Assembly: GCA_005503165.1 (NCBI GenBank)
Contig: SCNT01000014.1
Span: forward strand, 1-64,000
Reading direction: 5' to 3'
Source: Sphingomonadaceae bacterium 3R27E2-A
Lineage (GTDB): Bacteria > Pseudomonadota > Alphaproteobacteria > Sphingomonadales > Sphingomonadaceae
DNA: 64,000 nt
In this document: positions 19,518 through 27,480 of the stretch, one piece after another
Numbering within the stretch: the first letter of the stretch is position 1
Layout of the letters: every line of letters begins with the position of its first letter
Position numbers and translations under genes: made by a program
The notes under the pieces: model-generated
The model's input: only the letters and a program-made list of their open reading frames with translations
Database searches by the model: none
What the model was told of the DNA's origin: nothing

Positions 19518-20261
19518 TCACTTCGCGCACCCCCGCCAATGCTCGGCCAGCGCCGCCTTCCAGCGCGCTTCGCCATAATGCGTCCGGATCAGCCGCAGCC
19601 GGAAATCGCGATATTCGCTGTGGTTCGCCAGCGGCAGCCGCGCCTCGAGCAGCACCCCCGACCGCGCATCGAACCAGAGCGTGCCGTTCCCAGCCGCTCC
19701 GCTCGCGCGATAGCGGATGGCCCGCCCACCAAAATGGCGCGTGCGCGTCGCGCCCGACAATGTCATCCGCCCGCGATTGCTGAACGAGAAGCCGTCGTCG
19801 GTGCCGAGAATCAACGGCAGGTCGAAACCGAAATCCGCCCGCGCCCCGATTTCCTTCGGCGGATGGGCCGCCATGTCGGCGAAATCGAAATCATAGACGC
19901 GCCACGGCACCGTCACCGCCAGCTCGTAAGTCGGCGCCGCGTCGTGCGATCCGATCCGCGCCTGCAGCTTCGTGCCGCCCTCGGCGGTGGTCAGCCACGC
20001 AAACGGCTCCTGCGTCAAATCGCGCGTCAGCCGCCCGCCGGTGAGCGCCACCGCCTGCCCGCTCGCGGGATCGATCGCGGCGGTGACATAGGCGGCATTG
20101 GTGCAGCGCGACTTTTCCTTCATCACCGCGATGCGCCCGGGCGCTTCGGCAAAGACGTAGATGTGCTCGGTCTCGCTACCGTCGCCATTGGTCCGGCGAT
20201 AATGATACACCGGCCGCATATCGGCGGCGGGGCTGGCAAGGGCGAGCAGCACGGTCAGCAT
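19518..20261 (-). CDS. Hypothetical secreted protein
   Basis: 247 residues. The N-terminus (MLTVLLALASPAAD) is a short hydrophobic signal-like segment without a positively charged n-region. The rest is beta-rich, with VYHYRRTNGDGSETEHIYVFAEAP-like strands and two cysteines (in RCTNAAY and near the C-terminus in WRGCAK). No family is recognised. The ATG sits directly against a 46-nt perfect inverted repeat (20262-20307) that also contains the likely ribosome site, so translation may be gated by RNA structure, or the true 5' end was replaced by the insertion of that repeat. Confidence 0.65.
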   Translation of the reverse strand: MLTVLLALASPAADMRPVYHYRRTNGDGSETEHIYVFAEAPGRIAVMKEKSRCTNAAYVTAAIDPASGQAVALTGGRLTRDLTQEPFAWLTTAEGGTKLQARIGSHDAAPTYELAVTVPWRVYDFDFADMAAHPPKEIGARADFGFDLPLILGTDDGFSFSNRGRMTLSGATRTRHFGGRAIRYRASGAAGNGTLWFDARSGVLLEARLPLANHSEYRDFRLRLIRTHYGEARWKAALAEHWRGCAK

Positions 20262-20307
20262 CCGACATCCCTACTGTATTGTCCAAATAATACAGTAGGG
20301 ATGTCGG
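20262..20307. repeat. Perfect 19-bp inverted repeat with 8-nt loop abutting a start codon
   Basis: The arms at 20262-20280 and 20289-20307 are exact reverse complements around GTCCAAAT. The element is A/T-richer than its surroundings. Read on the minus strand, its 3' arm carries GTAGGGA, the probable Shine-Dalgarno sequence of the gene starting at 20261, so the arm would be paired in the mRNA. It could be an RNA switch, an operator, or the relic of a mobile element. Confidence 0.7.
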
Positions 20308-20315
20308 CGGTCAAG

Positions 20316-20332
20316 CGCAATTGTCGCAATTG
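20316..20332. repeat. Tandem CGCAATTG repeat upstream of the SnoaL-like gene
   Basis: CGCAATTG occurs at 20316-20323 and again at 20325-20332, one base apart. Each copy contains the palindrome CAATTG. The pair lies about 120 nt before the start of the gene at 20450 and just beyond the large inverted repeat. It may be a regulator binding site; nothing else supports this. Confidence 0.35.
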
Positions 20333-20449
20333 CGGGCGCCCTGTGTGCCGCGCGGCGCTTAGCGCAATGGCTAGTGCCCCAAAGTCGTCGGCGACGCCAT
20401 GATGGCGGCGAAGAATGTGCCATGGGCGCGAAGCGCTGGGGAGGCTGCC

Positions 20450-20848
20450 ATGACTTTTTCTGGCCCGCTGGAGGATCGCATGGCTTTGCGCGATCTGCTC
20501 GACCGCTATGCCGACGCGGTGTGCCGCGTGGATAGCGTCGCTTGGGCGGCGACATGGGCGGATGATAGCCTTTGGGATTTGGGCGCCCTTGGCCAAATCT
20601 ATGGCAAGGCGCGGATTGTCGAGACATGGGAAGCAGCGATGCTGACGTTTCCCGGGATCGTCTTCCAGGCGTGGCCGGGAGCCATGGCGATCGAAGGCGA
20701 TGCGGCGACTATGCGCTCCTACACGGCGGAAACCTATGATCGCGATGGCTATGGGCATCGCGATCTGGGGGAATATACCGATCGCTGCGCCCGGATCGGC
20801 GGACGCTGGCAATTCGTCGAGCGGCGCTTCCGTCCATTGCATCGATAA
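20450..20848 (+). CDS. SnoaL-like / NTF2-fold polyketide-cyclase family protein
   Basis: 132 residues from ATG 20450, chosen because GGGGAGG lies 5 nt upstream; an in-frame ATG at 20399 lacks a site. The pattern EDRMALRDLLDRYADAV at the N-terminus, then W..D..W.LG, and C-terminal WQFVERRFRPLHR fit the cone-shaped NTF2-like fold of SnoaL-like domains (SnoaL_4). Such proteins are dehydratases, isomerases or ligand binders; the substrate is unknown. It sits in an accessory gene patch between the two tail-to-tail genes and 58 nt ahead of an ABM-domain gene. Confidence 0.75.
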   Translation: MTFSGPLEDRMALRDLLDRYADAVCRVDSVAWAATWADDSLWDLGALGQIYGKARIVETWEAAMLTFPGIVFQAWPGAMAIEGDAATMRSYTAETYDRDGYGHRDLGEYTDRCARIGGRWQFVERRFRPLHR

Positions 20849-20906
20849 CAAACGGGTTCGTAGCGCTGCGCGGTCCCGCTTCGCCGGATTTACGGAGGAT
20901 CAGGCA

Positions 20907-21254
20907 ATGAAGATTATCGTCGAAGCGAAAATCGACCTCGATCCGGCGCGCCGTGCCGAGGCGCTCGCTGGCGCCAGGTCATGGATCGACGGCGCGCAGG
21001 CGCAGCCGGGGTGCCTGGGCTATTTCTGGACGGCCGATCCGCATGATCCCGCGCGGGTGCACGTATTCGAGGAGTGGGACAATGCGGAGGCGCTCGCCGC
21101 GCATCTTGCCGGCCCCCTATATCGTGGCATGCTCGTCCATATCTCGGCTTTTGGCCTGACCCATGCCGTCAGCCGGAAATTTGGCGTTGCGTGCGAAGCC
21201 GCCGTCTATAACGACGCCGGCGTCGCCACGGCCGAATTTCCCGACCCGGATTGA
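20907..21254 (+). CDS. Antibiotic biosynthesis monooxygenase (ABM) domain protein, YgiN-like
   Basis: 115 residues, ATG with GGAGGA 6 nt upstream. The ferredoxin-like ABM fold is suggested by MKIIVEAKIDLDPARRAEAL at the N-terminus, then PGCLGYFWTADPHDPARV and VFEEWDNAEALAAHL, the standard quinol-monooxygenase-like pattern. Likely acts on small aromatics or quinones, and is probably in one transcript with the SnoaL-like gene. The C-terminal about 20 residues run beyond the usual domain. Confidence 0.78.
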   Translation: MKIIVEAKIDLDPARRAEALAGARSWIDGAQAQPGCLGYFWTADPHDPARVHVFEEWDNAEALAAHLAGPLYRGMLVHISAFGLTHAVSRKFGVACEAAVYNDAGVATAEFPDPD

Positions 21255-21272
21255 ATGCCGCGCGCCGGCGCC

Positions 21273-21379
21273 GCGTTCGCCCCAACCGGTGCTCGCCCAT
21301 CACCCAGCGCGCCGTGCCCGACGAGGCGCGTGATCCGGGGGCGGTGCTGGCCGAGGGTTTGGCGGCGGGAATCTTCTGA
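21273..21379. pseudogene. Chimeric scar: glpX 3' fragment joined to a flavodoxin-like gene 3' fragment
   Basis: Bases 21273-21330 match the last coding bases of glpX and its end at 22435-22492 with 52 of 58 identical, counted by eye. In minus-strand translation RASSGTARWVMGEHRLG parallels the glpX tail ASSGTVRWVKGEHRLG, but the stop codon is changed to CGA. Bases 21323-21379 on the plus strand read EARDPGAVLAEGLAAGIF then stop, in line with EARDLGKALAAGIAAGIF of the flavodoxin-like gene (13 of 18 identical). The two fragments share GAGGCGCG at the joint. No functional product is expected. Confidence 0.7.
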
Positions 21380-21496
21380 CGCGCTGGCGCGGCGTAACGA
21401 CGGGGCTTCAAGTTGCGCGAGGCTGAAACATCTTTTCGCGGTCTTTCGGTTCGATTATCGCGTTGATCTCGATGGCAATCGCAAGGGGTTGGCCGG

Positions 21497-21922
21497 ATGC
21501 CCGTCACGTTGAATCACATCATCGTCCACACCAGCGATGCGATGGCCAGCGCGACATTCTACGCCGACATTCTGAACCTGCCGCCGCCCAGGCGACTTGG
21601 CCATTTTACGGTGCTGCAAGTCGGCGAAACGTCGCTGGACATGATCCAAACCACCGAAAATATAGCGTCGCGTCACTTTGCCTTTCTGGTCAGCGAGGCC
21701 GAGTTTGCGGATATCATGAACCGGATCGTGGTTCGCAAGCTGCCCTATTGGGCCGACCCCTTCCATCAATTGTCCGGACAAATCAACTGCTGGGATGACG
21801 GCCAAGGTGTGTATTTCGACGATCCCGACGGGCATGTACTGGAAGTGATCACCCGTCCCTATGGCAGCGGTGGTCCCCACGCCAAACATCCGAACCCGCT
21901 CCTCGCCGGATCGTCCCAGTGA
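21497..21922 (+). CDS. VOC/glyoxalase-bleomycin resistance superfamily protein
   Basis: 141 residues. It begins TLNHIIVHTSDAMASATFYADIL, the first beta-alpha-beta unit of VOC proteins with a metal-ligand type His in LNHI. The second module ends DPDGHVLEVITRPY, where DPDG.xxE is the classic VOC motif with the metal-binding Glu. A metal-dependent dioxygenase, isomerase or resistance function is possible; substrate unknown. Its TGA overlaps the GTG of the following GNAT gene. Base composition is somewhat less GC-rich than the flanking housekeeping genes. Confidence 0.82.
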   Translation: MPVTLNHIIVHTSDAMASATFYADILNLPPPRRLGHFTVLQVGETSLDMIQTTENIASRHFAFLVSEAEFADIMNRIVVRKLPYWADPFHQLSGQINCWDDGQGVYFDDPDGHVLEVITRPYGSGGPHAKHPNPLLAGSSQ

Positions 21923-22416
21923 GCGACGCTCCGCTCTGGCCGGTTCGCGATGCAGAGCTCTCTGACGTCGCATCGCTCGCGCAATTGTGGTTCAATGGCT
22001 GGCAGGATGCTCATGCCGATATTCTGCCCCTCGAACTGAAACAGGCGCGGACCCTCGCCAGCTTTCACGAGCGTTTGGCGGCGGCGCTCGCCGACGCCCG
22101 CACCGCCGGTCCGCAGGGCCGCCCATCGGGCTTTTCGCTCATCAAGGACGATGAACTTTACCAGCTTTATGTGGACGCCGCAGCGCGCGGCACCGGGCTT
22201 GCGGCGCGGCTGGTCGCGGACGCGGTGCAGCGGATCGGCGCCAAGGGACACCGGCGGGCATGGCTTGCCTGCGCGATCGGCAACGGGCGTGCGGCGCGCT
22301 TCTATGAAAAGAGCGGCTGGCGCCGCCAAGGCGTGATGACCAGCTATCTTGCCACCCCGAATGGCGTGATCGCACTCGACGTCTGGCGATACGAGGTGCC
22401 AATCTCGACCGCCTAG
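21919..22416 (+). CDS. GNAT family N-acetyltransferase
   Basis: 165 residues from GTG 21919, overlapping the glyoxalase stop (GTGA). The acetyl-CoA site is seen in LYQLYVDAAARGTGLAARL (motif A, R-x-x-G-x-G/A replaced by RGTGLA), followed by AWLACAIGNGRAARFYEKSGW (motif B). A predicted small-molecule or protein acetyltransferase of unknown substrate. Translational coupling with the VOC protein suggests a shared detoxification or resistance role, which is inference. Confidence 0.85.
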   Translation: MSDAPLWPVRDAELSDVASLAQLWFNGWQDAHADILPLELKQARTLASFHERLAAALADARTAGPQGRPSGFSLIKDDELYQLYVDAAARGTGLAARLVADAVQRIGAKGHRRAWLACAIGNGRAARFYEKSGWRRQGVMTSYLATPNGVIALDVWRYEVPISTA

Positions 22417-22438
22417 CGCCGGTTCGCGCGGGCGGCGT

Positions 22439-23410
22439 TCACCCCAGCCGATGCTCGCCTTTCACCCAGCGCACCGTGCCCGACGAGGCGCGCATCACCA
22501 CCGTCTCGGTGGTCATCACGCCGTCGCGGCGATGCTTGACGCCGCGTAGCAGCGACCCGTCGGTCACCCCCGTCGCGGCGAAGATCACGTCGCCCTTGGC
22601 GAGGTCCTCGAGGTCGTAGACGCGGTCGAGGTCGTCGACGCCCCATTTCGCCGCACGCTTGCGCTCGTCGTCGTTGCGGAACAGCAGGCGGCCCTTGAAC
22701 TGGCCTCCGACGCAGCGCAGAGCCGCGGCGGCCAGCACGCCCTCCGGCGCGCCGCCCGACCCCATATAGATGTCGATGTTGGTTTCGGGGTTGGTCGTCG
22801 CGATCACCCCGGCGACGTCGCCGTCGGGGATAAGCGCGACGCCGCAGCCTAGCGCGCGCAGCTCGGCGATCATCTCCTCGTGGCGCGGGCGGTCAAGCAC
22901 GCACACCATGATCTCCTTCGCGCTGCAGCCCTTCTCGCGCGCCACTGCTTCGACATTTTCGCGGATGCTGTTGCCGAAATGGACGATGTTCGGCGAATAG
23001 CCGGGGCCTACCGCCAGCTTGTCCATATAGACATCGGGGGCGTTCAGGAGGCAGCCTTCTTCCGCGATCGCCAGCACCGCGAGCGCGTTGGGGCCGGCCT
23101 TGGCGGTGATCGTCGTGCCCTCCAGCGGGTCGACCGCGATGTCGATCTTCGGCCCCTTGCCCGGCGCATTGCCGACCTTCTCGCCGATGAACAGCATCGG
23201 CGCCTCGTCGCGCTCGCCCTCGCCGATGACGATCGTGCCGTCCATATACAGGTCGTTGAACGCGTTCCGCATCGCCTCGACCGCTGCGGCGTCGGCGGCC
23301 TTTTCGTCGCCGCGCCCGATCAGCCTGGCGGCGGCGATCGCCGCGGCTTCTGTGACGCGCACCATTTCGAGCACGAGCACCCGGTCGAGGTTGCTGCCGG
23401 TCTTGGTCAT
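22439..23410 (-). CDS. glpX: Class II fructose-1,6-bisphosphatase
   Basis: 323 residues from ATG 23410; an in-frame GTG three codons earlier is less likely because its ribosome site would touch the start. Key motifs are GEGERDEAPML (about 63-73), the metal/phosphate motif DPLEGTT (94-100), and DRPRHEE and YMGSGGAPEG in the second half. It hydrolyses fructose-1,6-bisphosphate to fructose-6-phosphate in gluconeogenesis, with Mg/Mn. The 3' end has a partial duplicate about 1.1 kb downstream (21273-21330). Divergent from a hypothetical gene at 23465. Confidence 0.95.
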   Translation of the reverse strand: MTKTGSNLDRVLVLEMVRVTEAAAIAAARLIGRGDEKAADAAAVEAMRNAFNDLYMDGTIVIGEGERDEAPMLFIGEKVGNAPGKGPKIDIAVDPLEGTTITAKAGPNALAVLAIAEEGCLLNAPDVYMDKLAVGPGYSPNIVHFGNSIRENVEAVAREKGCSAKEIMVCVLDRPRHEEMIAELRALGCGVALIPDGDVAGVIATTNPETNIDIYMGSGGAPEGVLAAAALRCVGGQFKGRLLFRNDDERKRAAKWGVDDLDRVYDLEDLAKGDVIFAATGVTDGSLLRGVKHRRDGVMTTETVVMRASSGTVRWVKGEHRLG

Positions 23411-23464
23411 GTCGCTCACTCTCCGTCTTTACTTGTTCCGCCCCGTCGGCATGGTGCGCGCCAT

Positions 23465-23965
23465 ATGGTCGCTTGTGCCGCTTGTCGAGAAACCATCGTG
23501 CGATTCGCCGCGGCTTTCGCCGCCGGCTGTGTCGGGATCGTGACGCCCACCGCTGCGCAGGAAGCCCCGCCGGCGTCGCCGGCTGCCCCGGTTTACGGCC
23601 CGCCCGCGCCCAAGGCGCGCGTCGATGCCGCGACTGCCGCGGCGAAGGCGAAGGAACTCGTCGATCCGATCAGGCGCTGCAAGCCGGCCGAGGACGGCGC
23701 GATCGAGGTCTGCGGCAGCGACACCGACCGCCACCGCCTGTCGCCGGAGTTGCGCGCGATCGCCGGGATCGGCACCTCGACCAAGGACAGCATTCCGCAC
23801 CAGCCGGTCAGTGCGATGACGCTCGACAAACTGCCTTACAACTGGATGTCGATCGGCGGCCGGATGAAACCTGGCCCTGAATACAATCATCTCTATGAAA
23901 TGGCGAAGCGTGCGACCGACCCCGAAACCGGCACACCGCCGCCAGCCGGGGAAGATACGCCCTAG
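23465..23965 (+). CDS. Hypothetical secreted protein
   Basis: 166 residues from ATG 23465; a GTG at 23498 is an alternative that would give a tidier signal peptide (RFAAAFAAGCVGIVTPTAAQ). After the signal comes a Pro/Ala-rich spacer. The following region has two cysteines in RRCKPAEDGAIEVCG and then HRLSPELRAIAGI, a pattern seen in small exported sphingomonad proteins of unknown function. The stop codon shares CTAG with the convergent membrane protein gene (23962-23965). Confidence 0.65.
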   Translation: MVACAACRETIVRFAAAFAAGCVGIVTPTAAQEAPPASPAAPVYGPPAPKARVDAATAAAKAKELVDPIRRCKPAEDGAIEVCGSDTDRHRLSPELRAIAGIGTSTKDSIPHQPVSAMTLDKLPYNWMSIGGRMKPGPEYNHLYEMAKRATDPETGTPPPAGEDTP

Positions 23966-24795
23966 GCGAAGACCTCGGCCGCCGACACGCCAGGTTGCGC
24001 GGCACGATAGAGGCCCGCGGGGATGAGGATCTGGCCCAGGAAATAGAGCGCGAACAGCATCACCCAGCCCAGGCTCATCAGCCTTTCGAGCGCGCCGCCC
24101 GGCGCGTTGGTCATGATGACCGCGCCGTGCAGCCCGGCCAGCGCTGCGAAAAGCAGGGTGAAGACCAGGCCGTAGAGAAGATAGAAGCCATAGATGCGCC
24201 ACTGCGCCGGTCGCGTCAGGCGCCACGATTCGACGAACGCCGACACCGGCTCGAGCTTGCCGCGCCCGCCCATGATCGCCCCCGCCAGGCACAATCGCGC
24301 GCCGATCCAGCCACCGACGAGCGACAAAAGGAAGCGATAGACTTCGAGCGCAATGCCGGCCCCGCCGGCGCCCCGCGCCACCGTTTCGAAGCCGATCAGG
24401 ATCAGCGGCAGCACCGCGATCAGCCCGGCGGCGATCGCCAGCAGGCTATTGGCGAGCAGGTAGGCGAAGCCGGCGACCATCCCGTACATCAGCTCGCTGA
24501 TATAGCCCTCGCGCATCTCGGAGAGGATCGCATTCCATGTCGCCAGCATCGCGCCCGCGACGATCACCGCGACAATGCCCAGCAGATAGAGCGGCCCGGC
24601 GATCGACCCGCCGACGCGATAAGTCCAGGGATCGGACACGATCGCCATCAGGTTGCGCAGGCTGAAAATCGGCTCGCTCGACAGCAGCAGATAGGGCACG
24701 ACGACGCCCAGCGCGGTGTAGACCAGCAGCGCCTGCCAATGTTCGCCCGCCAGCCGGCGCGCCTCGCCCAGCCCGCGCCCGATCGCGATGTCCAT
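23962..24795 (-). CDS. Hypothetical multi-pass membrane protein
   Basis: 277 residues with about six hydrophobic segments (roughly residues 22-40, 65-88, 108-132, 150-172, 200-225 and 238-262). The N-terminus MDIAIGRGLGEARRLAGEHW lacks a cleavable signal. The internal pattern resembles glycerophosphoryl-diester or DUF-type integral membrane proteins that line up helices in pairs, but I cannot assign a family. It ends at a CTAG shared with the convergent gene. Confidence 0.7.
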   Translation of the reverse strand: MDIAIGRGLGEARRLAGEHWQALLVYTALGVVVPYLLLSSEPIFSLRNLMAIVSDPWTYRVGGSIAGPLYLLGIVAVIVAGAMLATWNAILSEMREGYISELMYGMVAGFAYLLANSLLAIAAGLIAVLPLILIGFETVARGAGGAGIALEVYRFLLSLVGGWIGARLCLAGAIMGGRGKLEPVSAFVESWRLTRPAQWRIYGFYLLYGLVFTLLFAALAGLHGAVIMTNAPGGALERLMSLGWVMLFALYFLGQILIPAGLYRAAQPGVSAAEVFA

Positions 24796-24857
24796 GAAAA
24801 CGCCCCCTTTGTTCCCTGTGCCATGCGTAACAGGCGTGCGCGTTATTTCAAGGTCGT

Positions 24858-24919
24858 GTTCCCCGGCGAAAGCCGGGGCCCGGTTGCATCGCCATGGGGC
24901 CCGGCTCTCGCCGGGGAAC
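24858..24919. repeat. REP-like inverted-repeat element, copy 1
   Basis: Two head-to-head units, GTTCCCCGGCGAAAGCC at 24858 onward and its inverted partner ending CGCCGGGGAAC at 24919, flank a short spacer. Each unit also folds on itself through CCCCGG/CCGGGG. The element abuts the stop codon of hom (24921). The same design occurs at 30193-30268 and 32387-32461. Confidence 0.8.
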
Positions 24920-24920
24920 C

Positions 24921-26240
24921 CTACAACGTCAGGATCGGCATGTGCATCGGCGCCCCCACGACATGGTCCGATGCTGCCACCGTCGCCAGCGCCGCGGCGA
25001 TCGCGCGCGCGGGGCCTTCGTGGGTGACGATCGCGATCACGACGCCCTCCTGGTCGTCGGTGCCGCGCTGGATGAAGCTTTCGATCGACACGCCGGCGTC
25101 GCGCATGGCCGTGGCGATCTCGGCGAGCACGCCGATGCGGTCCTCGACCACCAGCCGGACATAATGTTTGCCCACGCGCGCGCCGGCGTCGGCGCTGGGC
25201 GCGTGGTCGAGCGCGTCGACGGGCATCGCGAAGGCGGGGCCATATTCGTCGCGCGCGATGTCGATGATATCGGCGACGATCGCCGATGCGGTCGGCCCCG
25301 CGCCCGCGCCCGCGCCCTCAAAGAACAGCCGGCCGACAAAATTGCCCTCGGCGACGACGGCGTTGAGCGCGCCGGGGACGTAGGCGAGCGGATGGTCGGC
25401 GGGGACCAGGCACGGCTGGACATGCTGATAGAGCCCGCTGCCGTTGCGCTCCGCCATCCCGATCAGGCGCACGCGGTGGCCCAGCGCCTCGGCCTCGCGG
25501 ATGTCGGCCGCGATCAGGTCGCGGATGCCGTTCGTCGCGACCGCGTCTATGTCGAGCTTCGTCCCGAAGCAAAGCGCCGCCAGGATCGACAATTTATGTG
25601 CGGCGTCGATGCCGTCGACGTCGAAGGTCGGGTCGGCCTCGGCATAGCCCTCGGCCTGCGCTGCGGCGAGCGCGTCGGCGAAACTCGCACCGTTCCGCTC
25701 CATTTGCGTGAGGATATAATTGCAGGTGCCGTTGAGAATGCCATAGACGCGCGCGATCTCGTTCGCCGATGCGCCCTCGCGGATCGCCTTGATCACCGGG
25801 ATGCCGCCCGCGACCGCGGCTTCATATTTCAGCGGCGTGTCCTTTTCCTCGGCGAGCCGCGCGAGGTCGAGCCCGTGATGCGCGATCATGGCCTTGTTCG
25901 CGGTGACCAGCGCCTTGCCGCCGGAAAGCGCCTGGCGCGCCAGCGTCAGCGCCATGCCGTCGGCGCCGCCGATCATCTCGACGACCACATCGACATCCCC
26001 GGCGGCGACCAGCGCGCCGAGGTCGTCTTCCCAGCGATAGGGTGAGAGGTCGACGCCGCGGTCCTTGTGGCGGTCGCGCGCCGACAGCGCGACGATCTCG
26101 ACCGCGCGGCCCGCGCGGCGCGCGATCAGCTCGCGGTTTGCCTGCAGCAGCTTGACCACCCCGCCGCCGACGACGCCGAGCCCCGCGAGCGCGACGCGCA
26201 GCGGCGGGCGGGGAACAGCGGGGACGGGGACAGGCGACAT
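24921..26240 (-). CDS. hom: Homoserine dehydrogenase
   Basis: 439 residues, ATG with AGGAG 8 nt upstream. The NAD(P)-binding loop is GLGVVG (20-25). The catalytic-core motifs GGIPVIKAIREG and GILNGTCNYIL follow, then GYAEADPTFDVDGIDAAHKL. A C-terminal ACT domain (about residues 355-430) with VRLVVEDRIGVLAEIATAM suggests feedback control by threonine. It reduces aspartate-semialdehyde to homoserine in the threonine/methionine pathway. Single-gene unit; a REP-like element follows directly. Confidence 0.95.
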   Translation of the reverse strand: MSPVPVPAVPRPPLRVALAGLGVVGGGVVKLLQANRELIARRAGRAVEIVALSARDRHKDRGVDLSPYRWEDDLGALVAAGDVDVVVEMIGGADGMALTLARQALSGGKALVTANKAMIAHHGLDLARLAEEKDTPLKYEAAVAGGIPVIKAIREGASANEIARVYGILNGTCNYILTQMERNGASFADALAAAQAEGYAEADPTFDVDGIDAAHKLSILAALCFGTKLDIDAVATNGIRDLIAADIREAEALGHRVRLIGMAERNGSGLYQHVQPCLVPADHPLAYVPGALNAVVAEGNFVGRLFFEGAGAGAGPTASAIVADIIDIARDEYGPAFAMPVDALDHAPSADAGARVGKHYVRLVVEDRIGVLAEIATAMRDAGVSIESFIQRGTDDQEGVVIAIVTHEGPARAIAAALATVAASDHVVGAPMHMPILTL

Positions 26241-26330
26241 GCAGACGCTCCTATATATGATGCCTGCGCCCCTATCGGCTTTTCGCGCTGAAACAAGAGC
26301 CGCGCGCCTTTGCCCGGCCCTAGCTCGGCT

Positions 26331-27212
26331 TTACCCCGCCGGCGGCTTGCGCGTGCGCGTGCAGTCGCCGAGCGCGCCGAGCACGATCGCATAGTCCGAC
26401 GCCGCCTTGCGCTGGTCGGCGGCACTGGTGCCCTTGAGCTTGCTCATCGGCAGCTGGCGCGGCAGGCCGCAGGCGAGCCGGTACCAGGCGAGCGTATCGC
26501 GCGCGGGCACCGCCGCCGACCCGTCGACGATCTCGCCGAACGCGGCCGCCCAGCGCCGCGACCCGTCGGCGCTGGTGAGGATCGTCAGCGACATCGGTTC
26601 GCCCGTCGCGGTGTTGAAAAACAGCTGCGTCTCGCCCTCGCCGGGCAGCGTGCCGGGGACGTGAAACCCGTTGTCGACCCCGGTGATCGCCGGCGGCGCG
26701 CCGGGCTTGACCAGTTCGGTCAGGATCGCGCGCAGCCGCGCCTCGGTCACGGGGTCCCACGGCAGCTGCGCGTCGGGCGCGACCAGCCGCACGCTGCCCG
26801 TGTTGCTGCTCCCGGCCGTGGCGCCCGCGACCGGGCGCGCGAAGAGCAGCAACGGCTGTTTCTTCTTGAGCTTTACCGGCTTGCCGTTCGCCGCATTGGG
26901 CAGGTCGACCAGGTAGGCGATGCGCGCGGCAAGCGGCCCGCTGCCGCGAATCAGGCTGATCATGTCGGCCTCGACATAAAATCGGCTGTGGCCCGCCGCG
27001 ACGCCCGGCGCGCGCTCGGGCTTGAGTGTGGTGGCCGAGGCGACGCGCGCGTGGATCGCCATGGGCGCGATGGTGGCGAGGTCGGCAACGTCGGCATAGC
27101 TGTAGGGGCTGGCGGGCGCCGCCGCCACCGGCGCCTGCATTGCCGAAACGGCCGGGATTCCAGCAGTTAAACCCGCGAGGGCGGCCATGGCGGCGGGGAG
27201 GAGGATACGCAT
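26331..27212 (-). CDS. Hypothetical secreted protein
   Basis: 293 residues from ATG 27212, with AAGGA upstream. A signal peptide (about residues 1-24, ending AVSAM) is followed by a spacer and a soluble domain. Recognisable pieces are SRFYVEADMISLIRG, KKKQPLLLFARPV and TGVDNGFHVPGTLPGEGETQLF. No catalytic motif is seen. Two cysteines lie near the end (RLACGLP and GDCTRTRK). I do not recognise a family, though similar exported proteins are common in sphingomonads. It is divergent from tonB. Confidence 0.7.
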   Translation of the reverse strand: MRILLPAAMAALAGLTAGIPAVSAMQAPVAAAPASPYSYADVADLATIAPMAIHARVASATTLKPERAPGVAAGHSRFYVEADMISLIRGSGPLAARIAYLVDLPNAANGKPVKLKKKQPLLLFARPVAGATAGSSNTGSVRLVAPDAQLPWDPVTEARLRAILTELVKPGAPPAITGVDNGFHVPGTLPGEGETQLFFNTATGEPMSLTILTSADGSRRWAAAFGEIVDGSAAVPARDTLAWYRLACGLPRQLPMSKLKGTSAADQRKAASDYAIVLGALGDCTRTRKPPAG

Positions 27213-27480
27213 GCTTGGTCCTTCTTGCTCTGTCTCTGACACCCGTTTGCACCGGCGGCGTGCCATCATGGCGCGCCCCACATTAACCGCTGATAAAGGG
27301 TTTGCGAACTCGCCGCCACCGCGATAGGACGTGCGACGAAGCGGCCGGTAAGAACAGAACAGCCGGACGCTAGCCCGCCGGGTCTGCGGAACGCATCGGA
27401 AATCATCCGGGCATTTGGCAACTTCCCCCCGACGGTAAGGATTGGTGTCAGGATGATCTAGCAAGGAGCGTCGTCCCTGA

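Noticed and set aside
20262-20307. Possible LexA (SOS) box because the arms contain TACTGTAT and ATACAGTA
   Set aside because: The CTGT and ACAG halves are 14 nt apart, not 8, and alphaproteobacterial LexA uses a different GTTC-type box.
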